Shown here: in pieces, positions 23,621 to 35,467 of the stretch
Layout of the letters: every line of letters begins with the position of its first letter
Numbering within the stretch: position 1 is the first letter of the stretch
Source: Owenia fusiformis
Lineage: Eukaryota > Annelida > Polychaeta > Sabellida > Oweniidae
Assembly: GCA_903813345.2 (NCBI GenBank)
Contig: CAIIXF020000006.1
Span: forward strand, 27,225,936 to 27,289,935
Length of the DNA: 64,000 nucleotides
Direction of reading: 5' to 3'
The notes under the pieces: generated by a model
Databases searched by the model: none
What the model was told of the DNA's origin: nothing
What the model saw: the letters and a program-made list of their open reading frames with translations, nothing else
Position numbers and translations under genes: made by a program

Positions 23621-25690
23621 AATTACAATGCGAAGTTACTAAAGCATGATAAAAGGTGTATGTGTGGATTGGGAGGGGGGGTATGTCCCCCACTTACCAA
23701 AAGCTGGGACATGTGTACCTTTATATACTCAACCGGCCAAGTATTAACAGTACAAAAGGGAGAAAAAATCCATCAGGTCAATAATTCTACACGTTCAGGT
23801 ACAAGTTAAAAAAACGTGTATCTTAGATTTATTTAGAACTACGCCTTTATACCAGCGACACACTTTCACGGGTGCGTCTTTACAATGAAACACAATAACG
23901 AAAATTGCAACTTTAGGATCTTGAAAAAAGTTTCAATATCCTTCCTGGTTAGAATAGGTTTCCACGTACAACTAAAAACACTATATAAAATAACTATCTA
24001 TACACCATCAATGCAAATATATGCTTTCGTCCATTCTGATACTCATAGCATCTTTCTGTTTCACCTGAAACACAGGGCTTAGAAGAAATGAGATGTCATG
24101 GTTTATCATAATGGCTTTCTTCGAGAATACATAATGCGGGCCCGGGAATGCGGGGTGTCACATAAATTGCAACACACCTTGCAACAATGTCTTATGAGGG
24201 TAATTTCTTATATTGAGAAGTTTATCATCTATTGAAATTAAATACTTGTAGCTACAAAAAGCGAATTTGTTTGAGCAGTCCCAGCTCAATATATTATAAA
24301 GAAAACAATATTTACAACATGGTATCCTTAGTAGACTGTTCAATTTGGAATTTCGAAGCTTAGCCAAACATCAGCATTATAACAAAAATCATCAAAAAGG
24401 ATTTTATCAAAGTCTTCCATGTAAATGAAGGTGCGAATTCACATTAACAAATTAAGATAAGATCCACAATATGTTATCAAATGGTTAAATGCGCAAAATG
24501 TGTAGATATGTTTTCCTTAATAATGTGTGAGGAGGCCTTTCAGGCAATTTTCGAAAGCGTAGTGAGAACAAGTTTGGTGTAGAGGGGAGGGGGATATCTC
24601 CCACCTCGGTCTCTCTCTAATGCCTAGGCCACATATGCACCGGGCGCTGGCCGATGAGTAGTCATCGGCCGATTTCTAAATCAGTTTCGACAAAAACCAT
24701 GTAATTCGGCAATTTTAGTTACAAAACATGAAGGTACATTATGTAAACTTTTGAAGACAATTGGTGTATATTTAACAAAATACGAGCACCAGTCCTGTTA
24801 CTTTTGGAACACCCTGGACCCTCTGGAGGTGTTAAAAAACTAAAATGAATCTGATATACACATAATCACAAGTGAATCATCTATTAATACATCACTCATT
24901 TTAATAATGACAATTCTAGATTTTGATTTATATCAAAAGTGTTCAATTCAACAGGTGCATTTGGATTTGTATAATGCAACCTGTGTAAGGGTAAGTTATT
25001 TTATAAAAGGTAAATGACATTCTATATAAGTTGCCCTAGTCATTCCACAGTTCCAGGTGTTATTTTGTGGAGCCTATGTCTTGCCACATCACACGTGGAA
25101 ATGACTTTGACAAACCTTGCCTGGACATCTTTCTTTCAGTCCATGGACTCTAAAATAACAAGAATTTGCAAAGTCGGGAGCGTAAAATTGGTTAATTTGA
25201 ATGCCGCCTCTTGTATTTTTCATCTGCCTCTTGTACACAAAGTTACTGAAACCACTGCCCCCCCCCCCCCCCCCAACTAGATTATCAGACAACGAACTTT
25301 TGATGCCACATTCTTATGTTATTTGTTTTATTTAAAAATACTCTTTATCTTGTTTTTAAAGGGCATACCGTAAAGATTCGTAGATTAATAAATTCAAATA
25401 AAAATTGTAATATGTATTTATTTTTATGTTTCTTTGTTTCCTCCGTGTTGGGGAGAGCATAAAATGTACATCAAATTAAATTACATAATTTAAAAAGGTT
25501 AAAAGTATAAAAAAGAGATTCAACATATTTACAGATGCATTTTCTTCAGATGTTCTATTTACATTGTTTAGGATGAAGGTATATTCAAGTATACTCCCCA
25601 AGACTCGTGGAATCTTGTGAAACAAACCTAAAGAAACCGTTAATATCAAACAGGCTTACGCTACACATCATTATGAATTGCTCAAACATC
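23620..25690. other. Intergenic, no gene recognised
   Basis: AT-rich. Contains a lone Tc1-type terminus near 24800-24812 (inverse of CAGGGTGTTCCAAAAG) and a poly-C tract at about 25258-25275. No exon with splice support. Confidence 0.5.
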
Positions 25691-25693
25691 AAA

Positions 25694-27121
25694 TCATCCA
25701 TGAACAACTCTGACCAACTGCCTAGAAGTGTGTGAGTTTTCATCGGTGAGATTCAACAGGTTTATACCCACAATTATAGGTAGATGGTCGATGAGTTTTT
25801 CAAAGAAGATGTTCCTATGCATTGAAAAATACCCACACTGCAAATAATGCACAATGATACGTTCACATAACCTGTGGCAACTGTTACAACGAAACATTTT
25901 ATAACTTGGATCTGTGGCCAGGTTAATGAGCTTATAATACCAAGTGACCACGTGTATTTTGGAAACTTAAGACCTATTTGCCATGCGAAACACGGTTTAA
26001 TATTTTGATGAATATGTTGAAATATAACAAGGTTTGAGTTTGCTTGGACACCATTTTCCTAATATCTTTGTCATTTTAAGAAGTAACTTTGCACATTTTT
26101 ACATCACTCAATTTTCTACCTGCCTACCTTATTTCATGAACATCAGATTGATAGTCACAGTGTTACAGCACTTAAAAGAACATTCCCGGTGGCCACTCTT
26201 GCGCTGTAGACCAACCTGCATATGTCGTCCAAAATGTCCTTACCTATGGGGATGTGGCAAAGATGAACTGTATAAGAATGACCTCAGGACAATACAATTG
26301 CAGACCTCAAAAGTGAGATCATCTTTATCATTCAGGCCATACCTGCTGAGGAATGCATTTGGATCATTGAGAACTGTGCAGGTTTGCCTACAGCGCATTG
26401 ATGGCCAAACCTGAAGCATGTTGTTCAAAGTGCTGTGAAATTGTGACTATCAGTCTGATTGTCATGAAATATGGTAGGGTAGTAGGAAATTGAATGATTT
26501 ACAAATGTGTGAAATATTAGGGAGTAATTTTCTAAAATGACAAAGATATGAGGAAAATGCAGGGTTTCCGTTTTTTGACCACCCTGTAGTTGTGCTCTGC
26601 GAAAATACTCATAATATCGCTAAATGAAGCCTGAATAAAGATTAAGCCGAAATGGTGAACAGAATGAAGAATGAATTATGATCGTACTCCAAATTTTTGA
26701 AACAATCAGTGTACCATAAGCACATTTTTGCATTGAGTTTCATTTTGGCCGATGTGGCCAGAGGTTTTGAATCGAAATTTGGAGTAACATCGTTACCAAC
26801 ATATGTGACCTTTCTTGTTTCGTGATCTGACTCAGCTCCGATGTGCCATTTACGCAAGCCTTGATTTCTTCCAAATTTTCTTTTTGACTCGTTAAAAATT
26901 TCAATATTTCTTTTGCTGCATTTTCCTGCATGATAAATCATGCGCCATTTTGTGCTGTAAGAAAGAACTATATCTAGTAGTGCTTGTAATGCATTTAGGG
27001 TTGTTGAAATAAGAGTGGTGTCATCGGCAACGAGTATACATTGTATATGTCGATCCCATAGCTGTAGACCAGCATTGGAGTCAATTAGGTCATGTATTAT
27101 TGTCATGTATGATATGATCAA
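25694..27121 (-). pseudogene. Non-LTR retrotransposon (LINE) relic, split
   Basis: The minus-strand part at 27121-26642 shows the reverse transcriptase core (GLQLW...IQCILVADDTTLIS, then ALQALLDIVLSYSTKW), where the catalytic YADD/FADD box reads VADD. A second part at 25951-25694 has a C-terminal Cys-His motif (CNSCHRLCERIIVHYLQC) like that after many LINE RT domains. The two are separated by a Tc1-like relic (26035-26588), which suggests insertion into the LINE. The 5' part of the LINE is missing. The right edge meets the duplicated segment at about 27.1 kb. Confidence 0.65.
26035..26588 (+). mobile_element. Tc1-like relic with long inverted repeats
   Basis: 26040-26250 and 26330-26588 are inverse copies (ATTTTCCTAATATCTTTGTC; CACTCAATTTTCTACC). 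The right end has a CAGGGTGGTCAAAAAACGG-type terminus beside TA (26587-26588). The plus strand near 26229-26272 keeps PYLWGCGKDELYKND, matching the LWGYLK block near the transposase C-terminus. A related relic is at 54.43-54.66 kb. It lies within the LINE relic. Confidence 0.7.
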
Positions 27122-27955
27122 TTTGAAAAAAATATCACTACGAACTTGGGTTATTGAATGGTATTTTTCATTCTAATAACTCCAATTAATCTTTTTTTAT
27201 TTATCGATGTATTTCAAACATACTTTCCTTGGATAAGAAAACGTCTCATATGGCAAAAACATAAAAATACAATACATAAATCCATGAATCTGATAATACA
27301 ATTCCTTATAATTATCTTGGCATTACATTCGTACATATGTACAATGCTGATTAAGTAATGTTACTTACCATACCCTAAAAAGTTATAGCAATACAGGCGG
27401 CAAGAAACATGTTTTCCATCGTGTGATAGATAAATACTCTGCACTTCTTCTTAACAGATGCACCGGAATCCATGAATCAATTTTATATCTTTCAACTATA
27501 TCCTGTTAAACATTTTAATTATACTGTTTACCGGCTTACTTGATTTAAATTTTGATGACACATTGTAAATTCAAAAGTATATGCACCTAAATTTAAAACA
27601 ATTTATAAAGAATTACAACTTAATGATATGCAATTTTGAAATGTTCTAGCTTGTGATAAGTCATACACCCCCTGGGGTGTCTTTATCATTATTATGTAAA
27701 TATGTTAATATGATTTTAATAAATAAAAAAATGTCTAGTCGATAACAGTTTATTACTTGTGGGATAAAAAATCAATAAGCTAATAAGCCTGACAATATTT
27801 TATTTATAATTTAATAAAATCAACCGAGACAGGCGAGGCATCAAAAATATTTTCACATGTTTCCGTGGACTTGGACTTTGGAATTCCTTAGGGGCATTTC
27901 TAGACTAGGCCCTATGTCATATTTAAATAGTTCGTCTGAATTATTATTGGTAGCT
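27100..27955. repeat. Segmental duplicate of the laccase 5' region
   Basis: 27100-27440 matches 20470-20780, and 27731-27955 matches 20783-20860 joined to 21980-22090. This copy lacks the Tc1-like insertion at the junction (after TAATAAAATCAAC) but has about 290 bp (27440-27730) absent from the other. It carries the broken signal exon. Confidence 0.85.
27369..27419 (-). pseudogene. Broken signal-peptide exon, copy 3
   Basis: It starts MENMFLAACIAITF, then a TAG stop: a T-run one base shorter than in the laccase exon shifts the frame, making the exon 51 nt instead of 52. The donor (G|GTAAGTAAC) is intact. It belongs to the duplicate of the laccase 5' region, and no laccase body follows it, so it is a pseudo-exon. 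Confidence 0.85.
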
Positions 27956-27959
27956 GAAA

Positions 27960-28255
27960 TTCAAAATGGCCACCATTTTTCATAAAAAACTGTTATCTTT
28001 GATAAATCAAATACCACTGGATGTTTGGTTCAAATGTCATATGCTGATACTTTAAGATAAAGGAGGTCTTCTCAAGAAGATATTTTCAAGATGGTTGCTA
28101 TTTATCAAAATGACTGCCATTTGTTATAAAAAATGTGATCTTTGATAATTCAAATACCAGTTGACAGTTTTGGTTCAAATTGTATATGCTGCTACCTAGG
28201 CCTATGGACTAAGGAACTCTGTTCAAGAAAAAAATATCAAGATGGTCACTTATTA
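27960..28255. repeat. Two tandem copies of a ~130-bp unit
   Basis: The words AAAATGGCCACCATTT/AAAATGACTGCCATTT, ATCTTTGATAA and TTTGGTTCAAAT recur with an offset of about 130 bp, downstream (3') of the propeller gene. Confidence 0.5.
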
Positions 28256-28478
28256 TTAAAATATATTTTGTTCGGTGGGATTTGCTACTCCTTGGAGTTG
28301 CTGTTTGTCTAGTTGTGAATAGTATACTAATATTTACTGGATCATGCTATTAATTTCACTTCGGTATTTATTGTTTTTTCAACTAAGTTTTCTGATACAA
28401 TTTTTCTACTGGCCGCTCTATACATAAAACATATCATTTCACTTTGGCCTTCTGTTGGGGAACTTTTCTTTTTTACAT

Positions 28479-31400
28479 CTAAAATGTCTCGCAATATTGC
28501 TTCATTCCTTTGTGTTTCCAATGAATCTTCCACAAACCATCAAATTCATGCTCAGTCATATAGAGCTCATTAGAGTTGGGTGTGAAGACAATATTTGTAG
28601 CGTTAAGAAAGGGCAAGTTTATTCGACACATTGGTGAACCGCCATTTGGACCGAAGACATACATGGTACCCGACTCATATTCCAAAACGATAAGATTCCC
28701 TTCTTCGTCCAACTCCAAACCATCTACTACACTGTTAGCTATAAATATAAGAGTTGAGATTTAATAATAACTTTAAACACATTCTTAACAGTTGTCAATG
28801 TATACTTGTATATAAGCAAATCAATGTTTATCCAATTAATTGTGTTTCCTGCTTTCCTGTGAAATCATATTAGATGGATGGATACATGACAAATATTTGT
28901 CTTATACCAAACTTTTACATTTAAAATGGATAGTGTATTTCCTTGACCATTACATGTCGTCTGGATTAGATAACTTCTTCTTTTCTTAATATGAAACTAC
29001 CGCGTAAAAGCTGTGAAGGTGTTCATATTTGTTAAGAACGACTCATTTTGAAAATAAGTCAATTGTTATCTATACTAGTCATGGCTACCATAACAATGAG
29101 GGTAAAAATCTAGAGGTCTGCCTCACCAGGAAGACTTCCCCATACTTGTTTGTTTCTAATCTGACAAGGGCCGATGATATCGAAACTCCAGAGAGGCGAG
29201 TTCTTATTGTATGTCACTGCAAAGATGAGTTTCACTGGATTCCCGTGATCATCATGTTTCACTACTATGCCATTCGGGTATATAAAACCAGAAGTCACCT
29301 TCTTGAGTTCATCGGTCGTCTTGTTGTAGCAGTACACACTCCCAAATGCCTCCTAAAAGTGAAAGCAATATACATCGTAAAACTGAAACAAAATGCCAAA
29401 GTCAGTCACTCCTTGTCTAATTGGTAATAGCGGGCAGAAATATACTTCTCATTCGCAAACAAATGCGATATGCCCCTGTCCATTTTATCTACATTTATTT
29501 ATTTATCTATCTATTTATTAATTTATTCTATGACTCAATTGGTGACAGAGTAATAGTCCATTCCCTAACACCTACATGTAAGGAGGAAATCAATTGTATT
29601 CTGCTATTTCAACTTGTCTCAGTTTGTAAGTGCCCTATGTGATGAATTGGAATAATTATGAATTATTAGGGTAAATCAATTCTCTCAAAAACATAGTTCA
29701 TAATCAAGTATGCTTGCCTCATTTCTTAAAGTATGCAAAAAATTGTATACTAACTAACTTGAAGCGGAATTGTCGTAGTGTCATGAATTCAAGAATTGTG
29801 GTGTACCTCGGATGACTCGGTGAATGTGTTAGGGGCGATGGGTCCATATGGGGCAGTTATCCACAGGTTGCCTTGATAGTCAAAAGTACATGTAAGATCA
29901 TTACAACCTTGTACAACATCACCTTGGCTGTCCTTGGTTGCTACCTGTAATAGTTATAGTAATCGTTTTGGATACTGGGGTCTGGGTCTGTTTTCCTTAC
30001 GACTCATTGCACTCTAAAGGTTTTTTTGTATTACTATTCAGTATTCCCATTTTTGATGATTTATAGATTCAACATGAAGAAATAGCTGTTTTGCGAAATA
30101 AGCCCTTCGTTGCGGTATAATGAATATCTTAGCATCACCAACATAATATTACTTCAACTACATGGATTTTAAAATTTATTGGTTGTTTCTTAAAGGCTTC
30201 CTCTATCAACAGGGTCGACACAATCATCATTAATTGTAACAAAGCATTTTATTGCATGTTTAGAATTTCAGCGGGTAAAAGAGTGAAATATTGGACCTTG
30301 GGCCTTCGTCTCTTGGTCCAATATTTCACAATAGTGCCCTTTGACATGAGGTTGAGTTCTCATTGTATGATAAAATCGGAAAATGATTTTGAAATAAAAC
30401 TATTGATAAAAAATAATAAACAACAGTAGATATCAGTACTCACTTGCTGGAAAGAACCATTTTGGTTCACCTTTAATAGGCCAAGCCTCACATCAGCTAC
30501 CCAAATATTGTTATCGAGGTCACATTGAGATCCTGCCGGCATCCCAACTAATCCATTTACCGATAAAGTAGTCAAGACATTGGACTGCAAATAAGAGAAT
30601 AAAATAATGGATATAAAATATACCGGTGTACATTTCCCGTGGCAAATTCTATAATATTATTAGGCTATTATTATAGGATAGATATCCCAAAGTAATAAAT
30701 GAACACAACTTTCATATTCTGTATTCAATCTATATTTCAAAACAAGGCTGATACTAGTGACACCTATCGACAACTATTATTGGTTGTGCTAACACAATGG
30801 AACAATCACTTAAAGTCGGGCCTCTCTCCGATACGCAATCTTAGGTTGTTCCTAGGGTCTCTGGAAATATTTTGTGCTTTAATGAGGAAATATACAATAA
30901 TGAACAAATGGAGCAAATACTGTGAAGAAATACTCACAATAAAGATGTTATTTTGACGATTGTTCATTCAATTGCTCAGAGGTTCGCCGGTAAACAAACT
31001 TCTTCGAGGATTTCTAAATTCAGAATGTCACGTGACTAACTAAAAAGAAGTTTAAATAAATCCCCTTAAATCACACGCGCGTATGACCAATGCCTGGTTA
31101 GTACAGAGTGCTCGCCTGCCAGCGCGGCGGTACGAGTTCGAACCTGACAGCGTCTTTTTTTATTTTTTAAGTTAATGGTTATGCTTTGATTTTACGCTTA
31201 AAAAACGTTTATGTCTACGTCAAATTTAGATTTAAGCATTTATTATCCCTTCAGTCGTATGAAAATGGAAAAATAATTTATGTTCACATATTGCGTTTTG
31301 GAGAGAGGTATAGGTTTAAATCAATCAAATATACAACAATTATCAGTTGTAGTGAAATGAACACGGCTTTATCATTATGTAAATTATCAAATGTAAAATA

Positions 31401-32209
31401 ATATGACAATTAGGCATGTCACTGGAACGACTAAAACTTTGGGAATTTATGCAAGAATAACCTTCCTATTTTCCAAGTCGATTTTTCGGATTTCCCCCGC
31501 CATATATGCAGTCGTGTAGAGATTTCCGTTCCTTGTAAATACAGGACTTTCGGGACTCCCCAGGCCATCTATTATTAGTTCGAAATCCGCTAAAATAAAA
31601 TAAAATTTAAACTACTACATGCTTGAATAAAGCTCAGATTAGTAAAGTCAGTACTTCTCGGATGTTTCGCATTATTGCACTTGATATATCAATGCTCATC
31701 TGATTTAATCGATAAAAGCGCTATCTTTCACTTGTGATATCCAACCGAAAGTCAAAGTATTACCACTGATTGGTGAATGTCAGCGGGCCTTTTTAAACAT
31801 ATGGCCCGGTTTTGACCAATTATACAGCTGCAAGCATGACAATGATGGGATATTCGACGGTATATAGATCCACAAATTCAATTAATACATCACTTATCAA
31901 GATGCAATACACTATATTGTTTGACTTTACTACAAATACTAAATACATAAAACGATGTATACTTTGGGTGTTAATAAGTCGTATTTGTTTGTAGCATGAA
32001 CGAATTATTTTGTTTACCCTAGATATATTATCAAACACAAATAATTTATAAAATGTAAACTACTATAATTGTACTGTACCTGGTTTGGTGTGTGTTTCAC
32101 AGTTTTTAACTTTACAAAGTTGAATGCATCCACTCAGAATTGATCCATCTTCAGAGCCCACTGCTGAGGCAGAGCAATTTTTCCAACAAGACTTCATAAT
32201 TGCATCACT
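28479..32209 (-). CDS. Secreted SMP-30/gluconolactonase-like propeller protein
   Basis: Exons, minus strand: 32209-32080, 31589-31462, 30584-30444, 29944-29807, 29352-29127, 28738-28479 (stop TAG). GT-AG junctions and phases 1,0,0,0,1 agree; 340 aa are visible. The first exon encodes a Cys module (CWKNC...CIQLC). The rest is a six-bladed-propeller type sequence with the family repeats: ADFELIIDGLGSPESPVF, GNLYTTAYMAGEIRKID, GMPAGSQCDLDNNIWVADV, CTFDYQGNLWITAPYG, YPNGIVVKHD, GLELDEEGNLIVLEY. SMP-30/gluconolactonase and related NHL-like proteins hydrolyse lactones or bind ligands; the substrate here is unknown. The 5' end is incomplete: the candidate signal exon at 35416-35467 ends in phase 1 while this exon starts in phase 0, so at least one short exon is missing from my model. 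Confidence 0.85.
30283..30329. repeat. Perfect 15-bp-stem hairpin in an intron
   Basis: GTGAAATATTGGACC (30283-30297) and GGTCCAATATTTCAC (30315-30329) are exact inverse partners around a 17-nt loop, between propeller exons 3 and 4. Function unknown; it could be a small foldback repeat. Confidence 0.6.
31088..31161 (+). repeat. tRNA-like sequence with poly-T end
   Basis: TGGTTAGTACAGAGTGC (31095-31111) resembles an A box and GAGTTCGAACC (31134-31144) is a B box; a T-run follows at 31154-31161. The middle resembles a Gly-type tRNA (CTCGCCTGCCA), but acceptor and anticodon arms do not pair well. I take it as a tRNA pseudogene or SINE head within a propeller intron. Confidence 0.5.
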
Positions 32210-35200
32210 CTGTATAAGGGTGTTTCATTTTTTAAGAATGTTCTCAAATCACAACGGCTTTAACACGGGATAACAAATGGTGCTGATAGTTCACCGATTT
32301 TTTCAATAAAATCGGATGGTTAAGACTGGTCACGTTAGCCATTCTTTCCGTCCGATTTGATTACATTTCGAGCAATGTCTAATTTTCAATGGAAAACATT
32401 GTTTCGCACTTCTTTGCTGCTCATTTGCCGGGAAGGATTGGAACCAATTTTCCGGTTTGGGAATGCACAAAGACTCTCAAATGATGAAAACTAGATTGTT
32501 CTAGCACATTTTACGTAACGTCGAGATATTGGAGAGGTTAAGCTAACGATGTTTTTCACAACGTAACCGTGAACGCAAAGTACAAAAATTAACAAAGGAA
32601 TGTATCGAGCGCTCATAGTTTTATGCGCGCTTAGTCTACTTCAGATACTCTTTCAGCTTCAGAGTTTCGGGTTTAGAACGGGAGATTTGAATATTTGACG
32701 TTGGGTCAACGGGAACCATTTTACTCGTGTCTATTGAACACTATGCTGTCAATTTTGATTTCGATGCACAGTTGAATTCTTGCTGAACACGATGATGTAT
32801 GTCATGCATGATTTAGCGCCAAAAATCTTACGAAACGAGCTCGTTTAAAATATGTATATAGAAAACCAGCTATAAAACCGCATCAATGACATACTATAGA
32901 ATCATTACACGCTATGGTGTAGTGACGTGTCGCAAAAAGGTGGCGCATTTGTTTTTTAAGGGTATCGCGTGAATGTAACTTTGATTCCCCGGATTATAAG
33001 ATAATATTCTAATTAAAGTTATATATCATTTTAAAGCTGTTTCGATGAAGATTTTAGATCAACTACACTCCGTTCACATTTTTTTGCGCGTTCGTTTTTA
33101 AAAAAGAGTTTTTTACCAAAACATCTGGCAAATATCCTATGTTGACACGTTACATTTTGAATTATTTTTCGTCTTTAAACGCTCATAACTCAAACAATCT
33201 ATGACTATTATACTTATTTTTCGTCTTGATAAAGGTAGATGGAAGTTTTATTTTAAAGGATGAATTTTAGTAAGCGTCCCATATTGTGACGTCATAGAGT
33301 CTGAAAAATAGAATCTGTTGACAGCGACCTTTTTTGCTCATTTTTTGGTACCTTCAACTTTTCAGGTGTACATTAAACAAAAAATACGAGATCAATTTTT
33401 AATAAATCATACATGATTATTTTGCTCCTAAACTCTAGTTTATTAATAAATAGTTGATTTTGTTCACAAAAGTATGTGTTTTCTGTTGTATGTGGAAAAG
33501 TGGAGGACGAAAGGTTTTCAAAATTCATTAAAATAGGGCTAATTTACGCCATTCGCCTATTTTCAAGCACAGCCACACGTATATTTATTTCACCTAAAAT
33601 ATCAATTGATTCGTGTTTTATGATGCTCCTAGCCCATTAACAATATATATATATGATATCAGAGTTATTCGTCTAAAATGTTTTGAGATATAGAGATAAA
33701 TGTGGAGGACGAAAGGATTTTCATGTGTGTACATTTTTCTCAAAAACGTCACATTCTATCATGTTAAAAGTGTGAGGTGCGAGCTTTTTGCGACACGTCA
33801 GTCTAAACAAACACTGGATTTGAACGGCTATTTATATGAGAAGGCTACATGAATTTGTATATGGTCGAGTGATACGTACAGGTTCAGTTTCGATTATATA
33901 TGCAAAGCTTAACCTCTCCATTGCCAGTCTACTAACCTGTGGCAGATAAAAAAAATGGAAAATGATTTCAGCCACTTTAGTTATAGAAAAATATTTTTTG
34001 ATTTTATGATTAAAGATTCTAAAATATTCAAATTGTTGAAAGAAAAAAATGTCGTAAATTCAACTGGCCGATGTGCTTTTTAATCTTTCGATTGTTTAAC
34101 TTCCCTGGGGTCAGGGTATATGACTCTGCGATAAATAAAAAGTCCTAGAACAGTAAACTAAATAGTTTGCATCAATTGAGAGTGTTTTGATGTATTCCAA
34201 AATGCTTAAAACAGGAAACAAGGGTTTTGGGTTTTCCATTGAAAAGTGGGCGTTGCCCGCATTGTAATCCAACTGAACGGAGAGAATGCATGACGGACCA
34301 GTTATCCAATGTTGTTCGGTGAATACCAGCACTATTTTTAACATCGTGTTAAAGAGCCGCTGTGATCTGAGAACATTCTTCAAGAAAACACTCTAACCTG
34401 TATACATTAAAGCAATTATAAATAAAACACGTGAAAGGTACATTACTTAATTATAACGTGTATGTGTAAATATATATAATTTAAGCCCAAGTGTTAGATA
34501 TTATCAAAGTCTAGTGGAAATAAAATGAAGTGTAATTAATTAACCACCATGTGGAAAGAAAACTCATTGAACTATTATACTATCAATGCACATACTGTTT
34601 CGATCCTACACACTCGTGAACATTTTTCTATACCCAGCTTTTTGCATGCAAACTTACAGGGCCCATATTTAGAACCCAATCCTGAAAATTTAAAATATAG
34701 AAAATACTGTCATCAATTACAAATATTACATTTTGCAAGCTTGATTCAAGATGGTTAAAACAGGGCCCATATTTAGAACATAATCCTGAAAATTTAAAAT
34801 ATAGAAAATACATACCGTCATAAATTACATATATAACATGTTGCAAGCTTGATTCAAGATGGTTAAAACAGGGCCCATATTTAGAACCTAATCCTGAAAA
34901 TTTAAAATATAGAAAATACATACCGTCATAAATTACATATATAACATGTTGCAAGCTTGATTCAAGATGGTTAAAACGGCGTGGTGGGTTCTGCAAAAAG
35001 ACTACGCTACTCGTCGATGATCATAGAAAATGGCTGTTACAGCTTGAATCATTTTTTACTTGAATATTGCATTACCTGCCTTTACACAGGTGAATAGTGA
35101 ATATACTCAAGGGAATTCAAATTTCGGATTCGAATTAAGGAATGAATCTCATCAAAATGGCCGTCTAATGACCTAGATTTATATAACGTATAACCCTGAT

Positions 35201-35415
35201 TATGTATTGGTATGGTACTTAGTAACGTTTTGACGAACGTAAAAAAAACGCCGATATATCATTTTTCCAATTTTTTCAACTTTCAAGATCGAACATGAAG
35301 ATTTCATTTGAAATTATCAGTTCAAATTTCCCGCCGGTTAACCGACTTTAACAGGTAAAAACCCCCGGTTAACCGGTTAATGCTCAAGCGGTTAATTGAC
35401 ACCACTAGTACTTAC
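32210..35415. other. Propeller 5' intron or flank, repeat-filled
   Basis: Holds nested inverse pairs: TTGGAGAGGTTAAGCT (about 32530) with its inverse at about 33907, and TGACGTGTCGCAAAAAG (about 32921) with its inverse at about 33786. These look like one or two non-autonomous elements, but target duplications were not found. GTGGAGGACGAAAGG occurs twice in direct repeat (about 33497, 33701). A 121-bp tandem array lies at 34650-34975. A short inserted piece with GGTTAACCGG words (about 35230-35400) interrupts similarity to the 8.3-kb copy. The missing exon of the propeller gene may be here. Confidence 0.4.
34650..34975. repeat. Tandem array, three ~121-bp units
   Basis: CAGGGCCCATATTTAGAAC begins units at about 34658, 34761 and 34869. 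Each continues with CCTGAAAATTTAAAATATAG and ends in GCTTGATTCAAGATGGTTAA. The last two units are nearly identical. Confidence 0.85.
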
Positions 35416-35467
35416 CACTCCCTAACAGGGTTATAGCAACACAGACTGCAAAGCAAGTGTGTCCCAT
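35416..35467 (-). CDS. Signal-peptide exon, copy 4
   Basis: A 52-nt exon encodes MGHTCFAVCVAITLLGS with donor G|GTAAGTAC in phase 1. It is nearly identical to the 8.3-kb copy and homologous to the laccase exon. It is the nearest such exon upstream of the propeller gene and in the same orientation, so it is the best candidate first exon for it, but the phases require an intermediate exon that I did not find. If it is not joined to the propeller, it is another orphan. Confidence 0.6.

Noticed and set aside
31088-31153. Functional tRNA-Gly gene
   Set aside because: A/B boxes and a T-run are present, but acceptor and anticodon arms pair poorly.
34111-34383. Candidate missing exon of the propeller gene (90-residue minus frame)
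   Set aside because: No phase-consistent acceptor and donor, and no similarity to the expected N-terminal region.
34628-34996. 122-residue frame with repeated segments
   Set aside because: Runs along three units of a 121-bp tandem array.
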